From assembly GCA_944474755.1 (NCBI GenBank), contig OX104117.1:80886926-80950925 (forward strand): a DNA stretch of 64,000 nt, read 5' to 3'. The first letter of the stretch is position 1. Each line of letters opens with the position of its first letter. Shown piece by piece: positions 37,000 through 49,336 of this stretch. The position numbers were made by a program, and so were the translations under genes. The notes below the pieces were generated by a model. That model searched no databases. It was not told the origin of the DNA and saw nothing but the letters and a program-made list of their open reading frames with translations. The stretch is from Limnoperna fortunei. Taxonomy: Eukaryota > Mollusca > Bivalvia > Mytilida > Modiolidae.

Positions 37000-37970
37000 A
37001 ATAGGCTATTTCTGTGGTCCAGAGTAAGACAATACATGGTTGTCAAAAACTTTTGTGTCTGTTGCTAGGGACAAAATGACACTTCCGTTGCAAAATGACA
37101 TATTTCAGTTAGATGCATCATCCTGATTTAAAAAAATATATGGTTGCTAAGGACTTTTTGTAATGGTGACCTTGTTGCTATGGTATGACCTTGACCTGTG
37201 ACCTTTGAAATGGGGCTCAAATTGAAGGCCTTGACTTCGTGATCGTGTTGAACCTATATGTTTACTGTATTATCTCTAACCGTTTTCAAGTATGCCAAAA
37301 ACTGATTAACCGAAATGAGTCAAGGGCTCGAACTCGAAAACGTTACATCACACAGTTTCGGACCAAATGTATCAAATGAAGGCCTTGCTGAGATGAGGAA
37401 TTTACCCATTTATTGCCTTGTTCTATCTGTTATAGTTTTTAAGTTTTAATGATAACAAGATTGGAGGCCTAAGGTCGAGGTCACTTTTGAATTTTGACTT
37501 TGAGATTTTCTTTAAGAACATGTCACAGGATGACAAATGGCGAAGACCTTTCGAGATTTCAACTTACGGTTGGAGAGTTTTCATGATAAGTGGAGTCCTT
37601 GAAACATTCAAGGGATACCGCTCGCCTTCGCTAGTCAGAAATTTTTAGCCAAAATATGTCATAAAGTTGTCTCTAAAGTAGCTTAACATTTGTCACTTTC
37701 GGTTTTCTTGTATCTGTTATAGTTCCAGAGATTACGCGATAACAAGGTTTTCGGTATTTGGGCAGATAACTCCTTAAAGAAAAGTGTTTCGATTTCACAG
37801 GGTGAATTCCGAATAGACTTTCAGAGCCCAAAACTTGTCGCGAAAGACCAAAAAGATATGTCGCGTACTTTTAAAACTGTTTGGTTTTGAAAGTTGGCGG
37901 AGAAAAAAAGAAAAATAATCCGAACAAAAACAATAAGGTCTTCCCACTGGAAGTGGGAAAGACCTTAATA
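37000..37970. repeat. Interspersed repeat ending in an AAGGTCTTCCCACT hairpin
   Basis: Repeat-like DNA in an intron of copy B. It includes a 'TCAAGGGATACCGCTCGCCTT' phrase and twice 'ATCTGTTATAGTT' followed by 'GATAACAAG', spaced about 300 bp. It ends with the hairpin AAGGTCTTCCCACT (37935-37948) and AGTGGGAAAGACCTT (37952-37966) followed by AATAA. The counterpart intron of copy A lacks it, so it inserted after the duplication or was deleted in A. Confidence 0.55.
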
Positions 37971-38032
37971 AACAGTTGCTTTTTTGAGCACAAAAATAAC
38001 TTTTGATTTTGTTGATGCTAAGAATATTAAAT

Positions 38033-38215
38033 GAATATCTGATATTGTTTACATTTAAAAAATAAATAATGTGAAAGATTCTATTTAGCTTTATTTCCTA
38101 TATATACTTTATATTTCCTATATATACTTTATATAAATAAATATCTGATATTGTTTACATTAAAAAAAATAAATAATGTGAAAGATTCTCTTTAGCTTTA
38201 TTTCCTATATATACT
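38033..38215. repeat. Direct tandem duplication, period 106 bp
   Basis: The segment with GATATTGTTTACATT, 'AATAAATAATGTGAAAGATTC' and 'TTAGCTTTATTTCCTATATATAC' occurs at 38041 and again at 38147. The copies are nearly identical, which points to a recent event. A small sub-duplication of TTTCCTATATATACTTTATA lies between them. Confidence 0.8.
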
Positions 38216-38222
38216 TTTTATA

Positions 38223-38670
38223 TCCTGCGATCGGTATTCCGATTTTCTAGACCGATCACTGTTGTTGACTGCTAAACTACTCAAACAAGGGTTTGTTGTA
38301 CCTAGGTTGATGTTATCACTCCAGAAGTTCTATGGTCGGCACCACGACTTAATTGATCGTTACGGGAAATCAGTGTCTCAAATACGATCTGACATTTTCG
38401 CTGAGTCATAGGTAGTGTTTCCTATTCCTGGATTTGACTTTTCCCTAGACAAGACAATGAGTAACTCGACGGGTGTCTAATTAGAGGCAGACACTGCTTA
38501 CTCGTCCGGAGCACCTGAGTGCACCCATGGTTTTTATTGGGTTCGGGTTACTCTCTGTGTTTTATGTTTTCTTGATTTTTGTGTTGTGTTTGTCTATATC
38601 CGGATTTGTAACTGTCCCTTGGCTTTTGGCTCTTGTTGTTCGGTCGGTTTTCTTTGCTACTTTCTTATTC
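38223..38670 (+). repeat. Interspersed bivalve-type repeat (TCGACGGGTGTC family), plus copy
   Basis: Shared landmarks with the inverted copy at 41690-41930: TCCTGCGAT, 'TTTTCTAGACCG', 'GGTTTGTTGTACCTAGGTTG', 'AGTTCTATGG', 'TCGACGGGTGTCTAATTA' and 'CACTGCTTACTCGTCCGG'. The 3' part 'GGCTCTTGTTGTTCGGTCGG' also occurs alone at about 13071 in the matching intron of copy A, which suggests the element was already there before the duplication and was largely deleted from A. Confidence 0.65.
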
Positions 38671-41154
38671 AGCCAAAGGCTCATTTCATGAGACTTTGAT
38701 TGATCGTGTATCTTGTTTTAATTTGCATATTGTTACATAACATATTAACATTTTTGTTATCTTCAGGTTGACAATTTCTGTCTGTTCAAAACATATACAG
38801 TTGACTTCTGCAAACAACAGAAAATTTAATTTACATTGATCATTTTGTTTTGAATTTACTTTGACGGTCAGAAATCGAATGCAACTGTTTTGAAAGAATG
38901 CTCCCCAGGTAAACAATATAGCTTTGAATAACGTTATAACTATGTACTTAATTTACTAATCAAACGCCAGACCAGGATTTTTGTAGTCAAATTAAAAAAC
39001 AAATTTGAAATATCAGTTGGTCTGACACAAACTTTAAAGTTCAACGACTCTCAAACATAAAGAATATCGCCTGTAGATTTACGATTGAAGATATTAAAAA
39101 CCTAACAAATGATGCCCAATGTGTTGAAAAACTAAACTATATAATAAAGTCACCATGTATACAACTGGAACAAGTATAAATCAAATCTTTGATTTCGTAA
39201 AAATAAATTAAAATGATTTATTTGTCTTGGTATTGTGTCCAACGGCCCTTAGGGACAATATATATTCTTTCTGTGCAAAGATTATCTAGTTTTGCGATAT
39301 AATGTTAAAAGTCTTACATTTCAAAGATATATTCCATAAATTGATTGATTTATATACATCAAGTAAGATTCCTGTGTAAGTATATTATAGCTTAATGATA
39401 AAATTCTTTCATTTCAGGATCTGTTTATAGAATATCTGTCTAGACAACTATTGTATCTGTATTCAACAAATCGTTACTTTTGAATCTATGCGTCTAAAGA
39501 AATTTGTTAAAATATTTGTTGATGATATCTTTCTATAGTTTTTAACACATATAATACATAAGTTGATGTTAACTTGATCTACTCTTGAGTAAACGCTTCA
39601 TTTTTCACTAGTCATACGCATTAAAATCATCAAATAATGAACACAATAATTAACGTTAACCTGAGTTCAATTAACAGCATAATTAAAATATGAATAATAC
39701 CTTTTATCATTTAAATTCTTGACGTTATACCGTATTGAAGACATTTGGAAAGTAATTAAGATGGTATTGCAAGTAAGACAGACACAGACATATTGTCTAA
39801 AGACGGCTTCAAATCTATCACGGAGGCTCGTGTATGTACTTTTTTGTTATGTTAAAATAGACATACTAAGACGTTACTACTTAAAATTTTTCCCTTTCTA
39901 TTTTATAAATGTCAGAGCATTTTTTAGATTTGACATAATATTACAGAGAATAGACGTCTTCCCAAACTTCGGAATATTAATTAGACATACCGGCTTCCTA
40001 TATGTGTTAGGAAAATACAAATTTAGCAAGGTTAACTAGAACATTTGACCTTAAGTCAAAAATGCAATTAAAATGACGCAATGGTAATCAATAAGAAGAA
40101 TTTTTAACTACTTAGATCATAAGGCCATCTGAAAATGAACGAACTAAATTTGTGTGTGTTTCATACTTTTTAAACATTACATTATGTCTTAAGTATTTAT
40201 TTTGCCACCACTGCAGTAATTTTACATACATAAGCATTTTAACTCCTCCAACGTATAGTTTTGAATCTGATTTTTTCATTCCATGTGCTTGTCAAAGAAA
40301 CAAGTATTATTTTAAATATCTCTGGACTGACAGCTGGGTTATTCGAAAATGATACTAATAACATTGTAATTACTTTAAGTTTGTATTTAGGTACAAATAC
40401 AGCTCAACAGAGCTGCCGAGCATGTTCGTGGGCGGCTTTGGAATACCTCATCGGAATCCCTAGTGACCTTGTTATCAATTTTATAAAATTTAAGCTCACT
40501 TTGAAACTAAGGCCAAATTATCCGTCTACACTTAACCCATGCCTTTAAAATGATAGTTTTGCTAAATTTTGTACATCGAGCCATTCCATTTCTGAAATGT
40601 TTGTGACGTGTTCTTCTGTAAAATATTATAAAAACACTGTTCGAAGACGTTAAGCGACTATTTAATCAATCAATGAAACTGTTTTAGAATTTCTACAACA
40701 TAGTAATAAAGAGACTTTTTAGAACCAAAAAAAAACTTTTGCTGTACACTGCCTTTTGGAGCACAGTAATTTGTACAGTTCTTTGGTCCTCCTAATTAAA
40801 ACACCATTTTTATTGTGTGAACACTTGTTTGTTCTATTAGGGAAAATCCGCATCGGGTGTCATTTTCGTGGAAGACTTAAACGATGTTGGAAACTTTTTT
40901 GCGGAATTGACACTCCCGCTAGTAGCTGCCTTGATTCCAATACCTTAGATGAGTTTTCTACTGATATATACAAATGTCAACTATTACAACAGAGAAAAAA
41001 ACTTAGCGTCGACTGTCATGACAAAAACTAAATTTAAAAGGAAAATGTAAACGCATTCTAGTCCTCCCTTGTTTAGAAGTTTTGTCATTTATGTTTCAAT
41101 CAGTTACGTTTACAAGATAAGGGAATAAGTATAAGTACTTTGTGTACAATTCGA

Positions 41155-41180
41155 ATTATTATTATTATTATTATTATTAT
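41155..41180. repeat. (TTA)n microsatellite
   Basis: About nine uninterrupted ATT/TTA triplets in the decayed gene copy. Confidence 0.9.
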
Positions 41181-41689
41181 ACATTGTTTGCATTGTCGAG
41201 TGCAAACAAGTTAATTCATATACTATACAGAACGGTTAACTATTAAAAAATATTGGTCTTTCACTAAATGATATTCTTATTGTGGTCAACATTTGAAATA
41301 ATAATGACAATTTAAGTTCATTTTTTTAACTCAGTATGTATATATAATTTTTGACTGAGAGCATATAAACCTGTTTGTTTTTTAGGAAGGAAAGATGCGG
41401 CAGGTGTAATGAGATTGAGAACATTAATTTCCGTGATGTTAGATGCCCAGATGGATTCTATTGATAATTGTAATCACCACTTGTATCACCAATTTCAAGG
41501 AAGATATTAATTTTAGGTTTTCATCTTCTATTTGATACTTGGTACCGGTGCAATTTCGACGCAAAATAGGGAAGGAATCGACCAAACAAACTAGAGCCGA
41601 AAGTCCACGGTCAGTTACTAATATGGATATAGACAAGCATATACAATTCAAAACAAAAACGAAAAATACAAAAACAGAAAGTAATTGGT

Positions 41690-41930
41690 CCTAACTCAAT
41701 AAAAACAATGGATGCATTCCGGTGCACCGGACGAGTAAGCAGTGCCTGCCTTTAATTAGACACCCGTCGACGTACTTATGTCATTGATTTTCCAATAATT
41801 TAGTCATTGTGACGGCCATAGAACTTTTGTAGGATGAAATCAACCTAGGTACAACAAACCTTTGGTTGAGTTGTCATCAGCAGTAGGCGGTCTAGAAAAT
41901 GGGAATACTTATCGCAGGATCAAGATATAT
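41690..41930 (-). repeat. Interspersed repeat (TCGACGGGTGTC family), minus copy, internally deleted
   Basis: Reverse complement of the 38223-38670 repeat from TCCTGCGATAAG (41930) to about 41690. The middle part between 'TCAATGACATAAGTACG' and the TCGACGGG block is shortened. It abuts the terminal palindrome of the foldback element at 41931 with no intervening bases. Confidence 0.65.
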
Positions 41931-44026
41931 ATTAATTATTAGTATTTTTTTCGCGAGACAAGGATTATCTGGTCTATATCAGATGAGCTCGTAGAGCGAA
42001 TCTGATATGGACCTGATAATCCTTGTCGAGCGAAAAAAATACTAATAATTTTTTAATCGGTAATTTCTCAATTTAAATACATCTTTTTTATTTGTTTTCA
42101 TTTTTTGACATATTTGAGGTTATTTTGCCTTGTAATAGTGCCGTTTTTACGGTAAGAATCTGTGCACTACTTCTTTTGTAGAATTTTTATGGAATGCGTA
42201 ATGCGGTTTGACATGACGTCACTCCTACCTCATTCATTCAAAAACTGTTAAGGCGATTGTACGGACGGCGCCGGAGAGAATTTCAAATGGGGAGGAAATG
42301 TCAATCTGAAACCAATTTCAGCATTACGAAAAAGTTTAAAGAGGTAGGTTATCATGTTTGAAAACTATATTAATGTTTCTTCAAAAAAGAAAATGATTCT
42401 GATTACGATTTCTTTCACTGACCGGCTTGGTGTGCATATCAGTTATTCCGTTTATGTTGATAAATCAATTCATATTGATTCCGTACCCGCTAAATATGTA
42501 ATGAAAATTTCTGCCTGTGTAACACCAAGTAATTAGTTGCCTATAGTATAAAGGGCTATAGTCTATCAACTACGTCTACGACTACGGTCACATACTCGAT
42601 GTTTCGGCAACCTTCCCTCATTCAGCGATCTAAACGAAGTGTACTGTTAAAATATCCTGCATTTTATTCTCTATTAATGATAAACATGTGTTTCAACCAA
42701 ATTAAACGCCGTTAAAGCGATACACTTTCAAGAGTCGTTTATCGCCGAAATTCGAGTAAAGATCAAAGGACATTGTAACAAATTACCGATAAAAATTATT
42801 ATCGGTAATTTGTTACAATTTCCTTTGATCTTTACTACCAATAAAATTAGTATCTGCTCAGTAGAACAACGACTAGTGATACTAGAAATTATCAGCTGTT
42901 GGTCATTTGTCATGCGCGAACACATTGCGGAAGAATCTGCCTTACTTATTGACCAATCGCGCAACACTGACCAAAGCTCATAAATATTAAGGTAAACAAA
43001 CATCACGAAAGAAACAATACATAGATCTATGCTGCAATTAATCAGACCTGTCCAGACACTAAGAAGTGTTACAAAATATAAAACGCAACACACAATCAGT
43101 ATCTAGAGGGTTTCTTATTCGTCTCCTGAAATAAGAATAACGAACAATGAACATACAATACCCCCCTTTTAACTTACTTTTTTTGTATGGCAGTACGCTC
43201 GAATTTCGGCGATAAACGGGTCTTGAAAGTGTATCGCTTTAACGGCGTTTAATTTGGTTGAAACACATGTTTATCATTAATAGAGAATAAAATGCAGGAT
43301 ATTTTAACAGTACACTTCTTTTTGATCGCTGAATGAAGATTGCCGAAACATCGAGTATGTGACTGTAGACGTAGTTGATAGGCTATAGCCCTTTATTCTA
43401 TAGGCAACTAATTACTTGGTGTTACACAGGCAGAAATTTTCATTACATATTTAGGGGGTACGGAATCAATATGGATTGATTTATGATTTTTATCGGTAGC
43501 CCCATAAACTGAATAACTGACATGCACACCAAGCCGGTCAGTGAAAGAAATCGTAATCAGAATCATTTTCTTCTTTGAAAAAACATTAATATAGTTTTCA
43601 AACATAATAACATATCTCTTTAAACTTTTTCGTAACACTGAAAATGGTTTCAGATTGACATTTCCTCTCCATTCATTTGAAATTCCCTCCGGCTCCGTTC
43701 GCACAATCGCTTTAAGTTTTTGAATGATTGAGGTAGGAGTGACGTCATGTCAGACCGCATTACGCATAAAAATTGTACAAAAGAAGTAGTGCACAGATTC
43801 TTACCGTAAAAACGGCACTATTAAAAAGCAAAATAACCTCAAATATGTGAAAAAACGAAAAAAATATAAAAAGTTGTATTTAAATTGAGAAATTACCGAT
43901 AAAAAAATTATTAGTATTTTTTTTCGCTCGACAAGGATTATCAGGTCCATATCAGATTCGCTCTACGAGCTCATCTGATATAGACCTGATAATCCTTCTC
44001 TCGCAAAAAAAATACTAATAATTAAT
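41931..44026. mobile_element. Giant foldback element: 0.83-kb inverted arms around a 441-bp centre
   Basis: Left arm 41931-42756 and right arm 43198-44026 are reverse complements of each other with a few small differences (for example GACAAGG/CCTTCTC, GGAGGAAATG versus CATTTCCTCTCC). Each arm end is itself a palindrome of about 117 bp (41934-42050 and 43906-44023) whose stems read AATTATTAGTATTTTTTTCGC and its complement. The centre opens with a further 35-bp stem (42756-42790 with 42801-42835, one mismatch). Both arms show mirrored short ORFs without any recognisable domain; I see no transposase. It behaves as a non-autonomous foldback or MITE-like DNA element; family unknown to me. Confidence 0.85.
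42756..42835. repeat. 35-bp perfect-type hairpin at the start of the foldback centre
   Basis: GTAAAGATCAAAGGACATTG... (42756-42790) pairs with its complement at 42801-42835, loop of 10 nt, one mismatch. The stem includes AATTACCGATAA, which recurs next to the terminal palindromes at about 42055-42070 and 43888-43902. Confidence 0.88.
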
Positions 44027-44535
44027 ATTTACTAATTTGGCATAGTGTGCCATTTACATTAACACTATTAAATGACAAATTTTCTATACTGACCAAAGGG
44101 GAGGGGGAGATAATGGCATGATCCTATCTAATAAATCTAAAATTTAATATTTCTAACTATTGACATGTTATCCGTGGGGAACCAAAAGTTACTTAACTGC
44201 TTGTTCCCGCCCTTAACAAAATTTAAATAAAAATAATAATAAATCATTAATATTACTCACTGGATATATATTATACATCTATTAAATTAAGGTACACCCG
44301 TTAATATTTCCAGGAATGCCAAAAAAATTTTTTAATTTAAAATAAGCATCCAATAAAAACTTTTGGCCTGCAGAGTAAATCTCATTTACAAAAATCAGGT
44401 ATAAATTAAATTAACATTGCTGCAATCGAAATTCCATATAATTCTGCTTGGTTTTAAACCCCAAACGCATATTTATTTATGATCTAAGAAAACATAGAAA
44501 GTCTGACATAAACCAATTAATTATACAACAACATT

Positions 44536-45316
44536 TTGCATAAATTAAATCCTGTTACTCTGACTATAGTGCTATTTAAGCAGACCACTGTCTTCGGAGA
44601 ACGTGTTGAAACTCGCCGTCTCCCGTCTGCCTCATCCAAATTTACTGCTAAGACGCAAGCTATTCTTTTTGCGATGAAAATTGTTGCTTCCTCAGACGAG
44701 AACACATTTTTTATCTTCTAAGTTTCCTTTTCTTGTCTTCTGGTTATTGACAATTTCAGAATTAAAACCCCTTAGATTTTAAAAATTATCCAAATATAAA
44801 AAAACTCTTGTTGCTTTGGGAAATAAGGTTATGTTTTTCTGGATTCCCAGTAATTTGAGAATACATGGAAACACAGTCGTGGATCGGGAGGCTAAGAATG
44901 CCCTGAATAATGATATTTTTAACATTTTTTTAAACCTTTAATTTATATATATTTCGTTTGTGGCATAGTGGTTGGAATCTCGAGGTTTAAAATAAACTTA
45001 ATGAGATCCAGCCACTACTGCACACAAATAATTTTTATTGTTTAAAAGTCTTCGAGACCGAGTTGTTTTAACTAGGTGTCGTCTTGGTCATACCAGGACG
45101 AGACATTGTTATATTTTAAATAATGAGCCACGACCCAAATGTGTGCCATGAAACAGACCCTACACTTTTAAGCACGTCTTAATGGACTATGTGGACAATG
45201 CGCAAATTCTGGAGAGTTTCTATACTGTAGAATCATATTTTAATTTATTTCAAACTGTCGAAGGCGACACAATTATAAAGTTTCTAAAAGAAATTAAATT
45301 ATATTGTGCAATTTAA
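44536..45316 (+). pseudogene. Jockey-like LINE 3' remnant (RNase H domain and C-terminal tail)
   Basis: Plus-strand pieces in order: RRLPSASSKFTAKTQAILFA and MKIVASSDENTFFIF (RNase H, 'ASxFxAExQAIxxAL.IxxSS' pattern); VMFFWIPSNLRIHGNTVVDR EAKNAL (RNase H end, 'WIPSHxGIxGNExAD..AK'); RCRLGHTRTRHCYILNNEP; then HVLMDYVDNAQILESFY and FLKEIKLYCAI. These are the ordered 3' motifs of jockey-type non-LTR elements. Stops and frameshifts separate the pieces, and the 'SDS' motif after FFIF is lost. It lies in the region where copy B has lost six exons. Confidence 0.8.
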
Positions 45317-45784
45317 GGTATCTGAAAATTGTGATGCTTCATACCTTTAATTGTTTCAATAACCTTTTTTATCTGTATATTTTTTCATTTTATTGTTCTA
45401 CTCATTTTTAAATTATAATAATTGTCACGTCCTGAATATAGCTGAAATAGAGCTCAATAGACGTAAAAATCAATCAATCAAGCAATAAAACCTTTATTTA
45501 TAATTAGTAGTGAATCGTGTGTTTATCAAATAATTGAATCATTTTGACAAGAAGTTGCTACATGTAGCCAAATGTCCCCCACCGCTGCATTATCGAATTG
45601 CTTAGGATCTAGAGATGTGAACAAATAAAATGGACAAAAAATAGTGATACATTTAGTTTCGGGACAAAATAATAAGCATTGTTCTGACAGGTATTTTGGG
45701 AAGAGCCAAGCAACTACATGAAAAGACTTCATCAGAATGTGCAAAATTTAGTAGAGTGCTTGATAAAATTTGCTTTCAATATTG

Positions 45785-46180
45785 CTGAAATGTTCAGTTC
45801 CGTAACTCCTACAAAATTTTATGAATCAAAATGGTGGAGACTATGCACATTGATATATCATAACAATTAATCATACTAAACATCAAAGCAATCTGTGAAG
45901 TGGTTTCAGAGAAGATGCGTCCACAAAATCTACCACTGTATTATGTATTATATAACCGAAATGGTAAAATTCCCATAACTCCTACAATGTTTGACGAATC
46001 AAAATGACGGCAGAGTATGCACATCTTCACATCGTAACAATTACTCCTATTAAATATCAAAACAATCCATCAAGCGATATCAGAGGAATTATGTCCACAA
46101 ACGTGTGACGGACGGATGAACGGACGGACTCACGGACGCAGACTGTTGCTAGGTACCCCCGTTGCGTTTCAGCGGGGGAT
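45785..46180. repeat. Two-unit interspersed repeat with GACGGACGGA tail
   Basis: Two diverged units of about 165 bp each contain 'AACTCCTACAA', 'GAATCAAAATG', 'ATGCACAT', 'CGTAACAATTA', 'CATCAAAGCAATC' and 'CAGAG'. The tail holds GACGGACGGATGAACGGACG and then CCCCC(13 nt)GGGGG near 46157-46179. The same layout (two units plus a GGACGGAC tail) is seen at 57480-57830. Confidence 0.6.
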
Positions 46181-46895
46181 GGGGGAAGACAGCCTTCATA
46201 TGTGACATATGTTTAATGTAAAAGCGAAAAAAGTACTGAGTTTTTGTATATATTGTCGCACTTTTTGCCATGTGTTTATCATAGATGAGAAATAGCCTTG
46301 TAACACAGACGTCCATATATAATCCAGATATTTTTATGTTTTATGCATTACCATTACACTATATGGTTTAATCTAATCAACATTATATCAGATATAATGA
46401 AAATGTACCATGATTATTACGTCTGGTCTGCAAATACATGATGTTCATGTGTAATAATATTTAAAGAAATATTACATTTTTAGGTTTTGTTTAGCTGTGG
46501 AATGTAAAAGCAACATTAAAATAGTAATACATGTAATTCATTATATTCAGAAGTAAATAAAAAAAACGTAACGTTGGTGACGACACTGATTCAAGAGTTC
46601 ACAACCGTGTTGTGGCGCTTAGTTTGTATGTTGCTTTCCGTATTTAGAATGTATTAATGTGTCAGGAAGAAATATTGCAGCATACGGTGTGTCGTTTATA
46701 TATCAGTATTCATTGGTGTTTTTCTTTTAACCAGATGTTGTTTTCTTATATTGTTGTCGTTGCATTGTTTTTATTTATATCGTGAATTAAGTCATTTATA
46801 AGTTAGTAGTACGTATTGTTTACAGGTGACATTTTCCGAATATATTGGCGACTGTCGGTTTTCCTTGGGTTCCTGTCGGTGTGGTTTGTAGTAAC

Positions 46896-49336
46896 TAAAT
46901 GAATTTAAAACGAGCAATATAAAGATTCATAGAAATACCAAATACAAGGTTGTACCAAAAATGGTGTTAATCATCTGCATCTATAATTGATGCTGTTTCT
47001 AGGTGACATTCCTATGTTCAAACGCCATTGAGTTTCATATACTGTATAATTGTTTTCTATCACGTGAATTCTGTACTTTTACTTCTTTTTTGTTATCCTC
47101 TGGAATTCCCTTTAAATTTCAAATTTTATGGTTATTCACGTGCAGATTATATATAATAGAACGAATGCATGGTCCTTATCTGTTATTTACTTCTAGTAAA
47201 TGTAAGATGCTATTCCGTGAGAACATCTATTGTAGTAAAATTTATTAGAGAATTGAGAGAGTTTAGTTAATAAATAAGCGAAGAAATAAATACCAAAGTG
47301 GCAAACAAATCTCACAGTTCAAAATATAATTTAAAGCCATTAGACACACAGAAAAAAAACCCACACAAATGCGGATGAATTAATGTGCTCCGGTAGAGTA
47401 AGCAGTTCCTATCTATTGCAACACACCAGCTGTGTCATTAAACGTCTATACAAGGTAAAGAATACTACACCAACTCTGACAAACCTGCATCATTACTCAT
47501 TTGAAAGACTGATGTCGCGTATTTTCAACAAGTACAAAATGTCTTCAAAAAACCTTTTCCCACCCTTTTACCAATGAGTTTGGAGATTCCGCATTAAATG
47601 AATAGCTCGATCAAGAGTACAAAATTTTAGTATTTCCCACAAGCTCTGGATTATCATATTTGTACACTCTATATAGTGGGGTGCATGGAACGTTTCTACA
47701 GAAGATAACATTGAAAATTGGAATCACGTTTATCAAAGTATAGTAAAAAGCCTTCGTTGAGTGTTGATTTGATGATTGAAGCCTTGGACCAATTGATGAC
47801 AAAATACGTTAGTAGGAACGTCAAACAGATATTTGTAACTACGTTTTCCATTTTGTTAGTAAAGAAACGTTTACTTAACTGTGCCGATTCTGACTAATTG
47901 AGTTTGTGGAATAGGGGTGTACAATATGGAAAATCAAATGTAGGTCGAATTTTACCGTTGTTAAAATGGATACAACAGGACTGTAAAGAGTCCGATGAAC
48001 CAGCAATAATATAGTTTTGTAGTTTGTCAGTAAACATAATGACTTGCAGTTCTTTGTATCAACAATACTCAGCCCAAAACGATGTCTCAACAAAAATAAT
48101 GTGCAAAACATTAATTAATAATCGTGCCTATCAGAAGGATTTTTATGAATGATATCGTTTAAAAATTGAAACTGATTAGCTGTAAAAGGAGCCATTTTCT
48201 CTGACACATGGTGATGTCGTGCATTTGTAGGTTCAATTATGTAACATGATATACATGTATTAACAGGCTGACGATGCAAAGAAAGACAAATGACAAATAG
48301 AAATTCTCCCTTTTATACATAAAACTTTATTTAGTTATATTAACAGACAAACTGAAATAAAAATATTGAAAAATGACATAATAGCAAGCAAACACAATAC
48401 ATTTCAGTAACATAAATATCATTGTATGATTTAAAACAACCACGCATTTAATCTCTTTTGGTTGCAGGTGCCATTTTATGAGATTCTAGTGGGAAGGCAT
48501 GCAGTAACAAAAGCTTTTGAAATCATTGTCAAACTATATTTTTCAAAGCAAACGTTGTAACAATCTACGCAATCAATTTGTTAATGTTAATAAAAAACGA
48601 AAGGCAAACATAGTTCGTTATGAAGATGGCTTTCAAAGACTAGACAATTTTAACAATAAAGAATCAACTGGAAACAAAATCCGGATTGATACAAAGCCCA
48701 CCCACCCCTTAAAATCAAAAACCAAACGTAATGCGAACCAAATAAAAACAATTAATTCTGGTTTCAACATATTCCAAGAAAAATAATGATAAATACAATT
48801 CTTGCGGAAGAATGATAAAGTCCACATTTTACCAATTAAAACCTAATACTTGAAAACGAAATTGTATTATTAATCACTAATATAAAATATTTACATAATA
48901 TATATCACGATTTTATGTTGTTTTCATTGAACTCCGATACGGAGCTGCACAAATATAATTTAACTTACATTAATAAAGACATGTTTAAATAACAAGAGGT
49001 ACAGTCATGTCTGAAAGAGATTAATTCAGATCTATAATATTTGATTGTAAGTATTGTTTTTACATGAACAGTCTATTTTTATATGAAAACATCATCCTAC
49101 TATTTTTGCACATTCTAAAACAAACAACACAAAATATTATGTGCCACAGTGGTCTTCAATTTCTTACATTTCACACTGAAGATAATGATATATAACAAGT
49201 AAATGATAAATGAGTGATTTTTACGTATATCCGTTTGTTAATTACAGTTTGTATTTATACAGTTAGCTTCGTGAATACCTCATTTATCCAGAAAATCTTA
49301 TATCTGGAGTACGTAATGTTTTTCATTTTCATTATT
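46896..49336. other. 3' flank of copy B, between decayed gene and GPCR
   Basis: No gene. Parts align with the copy A flank: 48241-48330 with one unit of the 23671 tandem repeat, 48355-48412 with 24058-24115, and 48850-48902 with 24570-24606 joined to 25422-25435. A short repeat fragment near 47372-47430 resembles the TCGTCCGG part of the 38223 family. Confidence 0.6.

Larger units (their letters stand above)
36540..46895 (+). pseudogene. Decayed second copy of the mesothelin-like gene (copy B)
   Basis: Exon relics, with their intact counterparts: 36600-36661 (12861-13013), 38966-39173 (13679-13882), 39764-39831 (14937-15066), 40841-41035 (15888-16084), 41386-41467 (17226-17319) and 46826-46895 (23021-23094). 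Damage: in-frame TAA at 36656-36658; frameshifting indels in the second, third and fourth relics; the donor GTAAGG after 41035 is AAAAGG; about 11 bp lost in the fifth. No counterpart was found for 14280-14407, for the furin-site exon or for the six exons between 19330 and 22417. Intron segments also align (for example 36740-36800 with 13155-13215, and 46571-46760 with 22760-22950), so it is a genomic duplicate, not a retrocopy. A 2.1-kb foldback element and a LINE fragment fill the gap. Confidence 0.88.

Noticed and set aside
43408..43704. 98-aa minus-strand ORF in the right arm of the foldback element, with a 60-aa mirror in the left arm
   Set aside because: Present in both arms only because they are inverted copies; no start context, domain or codon signal was recognised.
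45726..45745. Second CTGATGA motif (minus strand) as a hammerhead
   Set aside because: No GAAA, no NUH triplet at the right place and no stem I.
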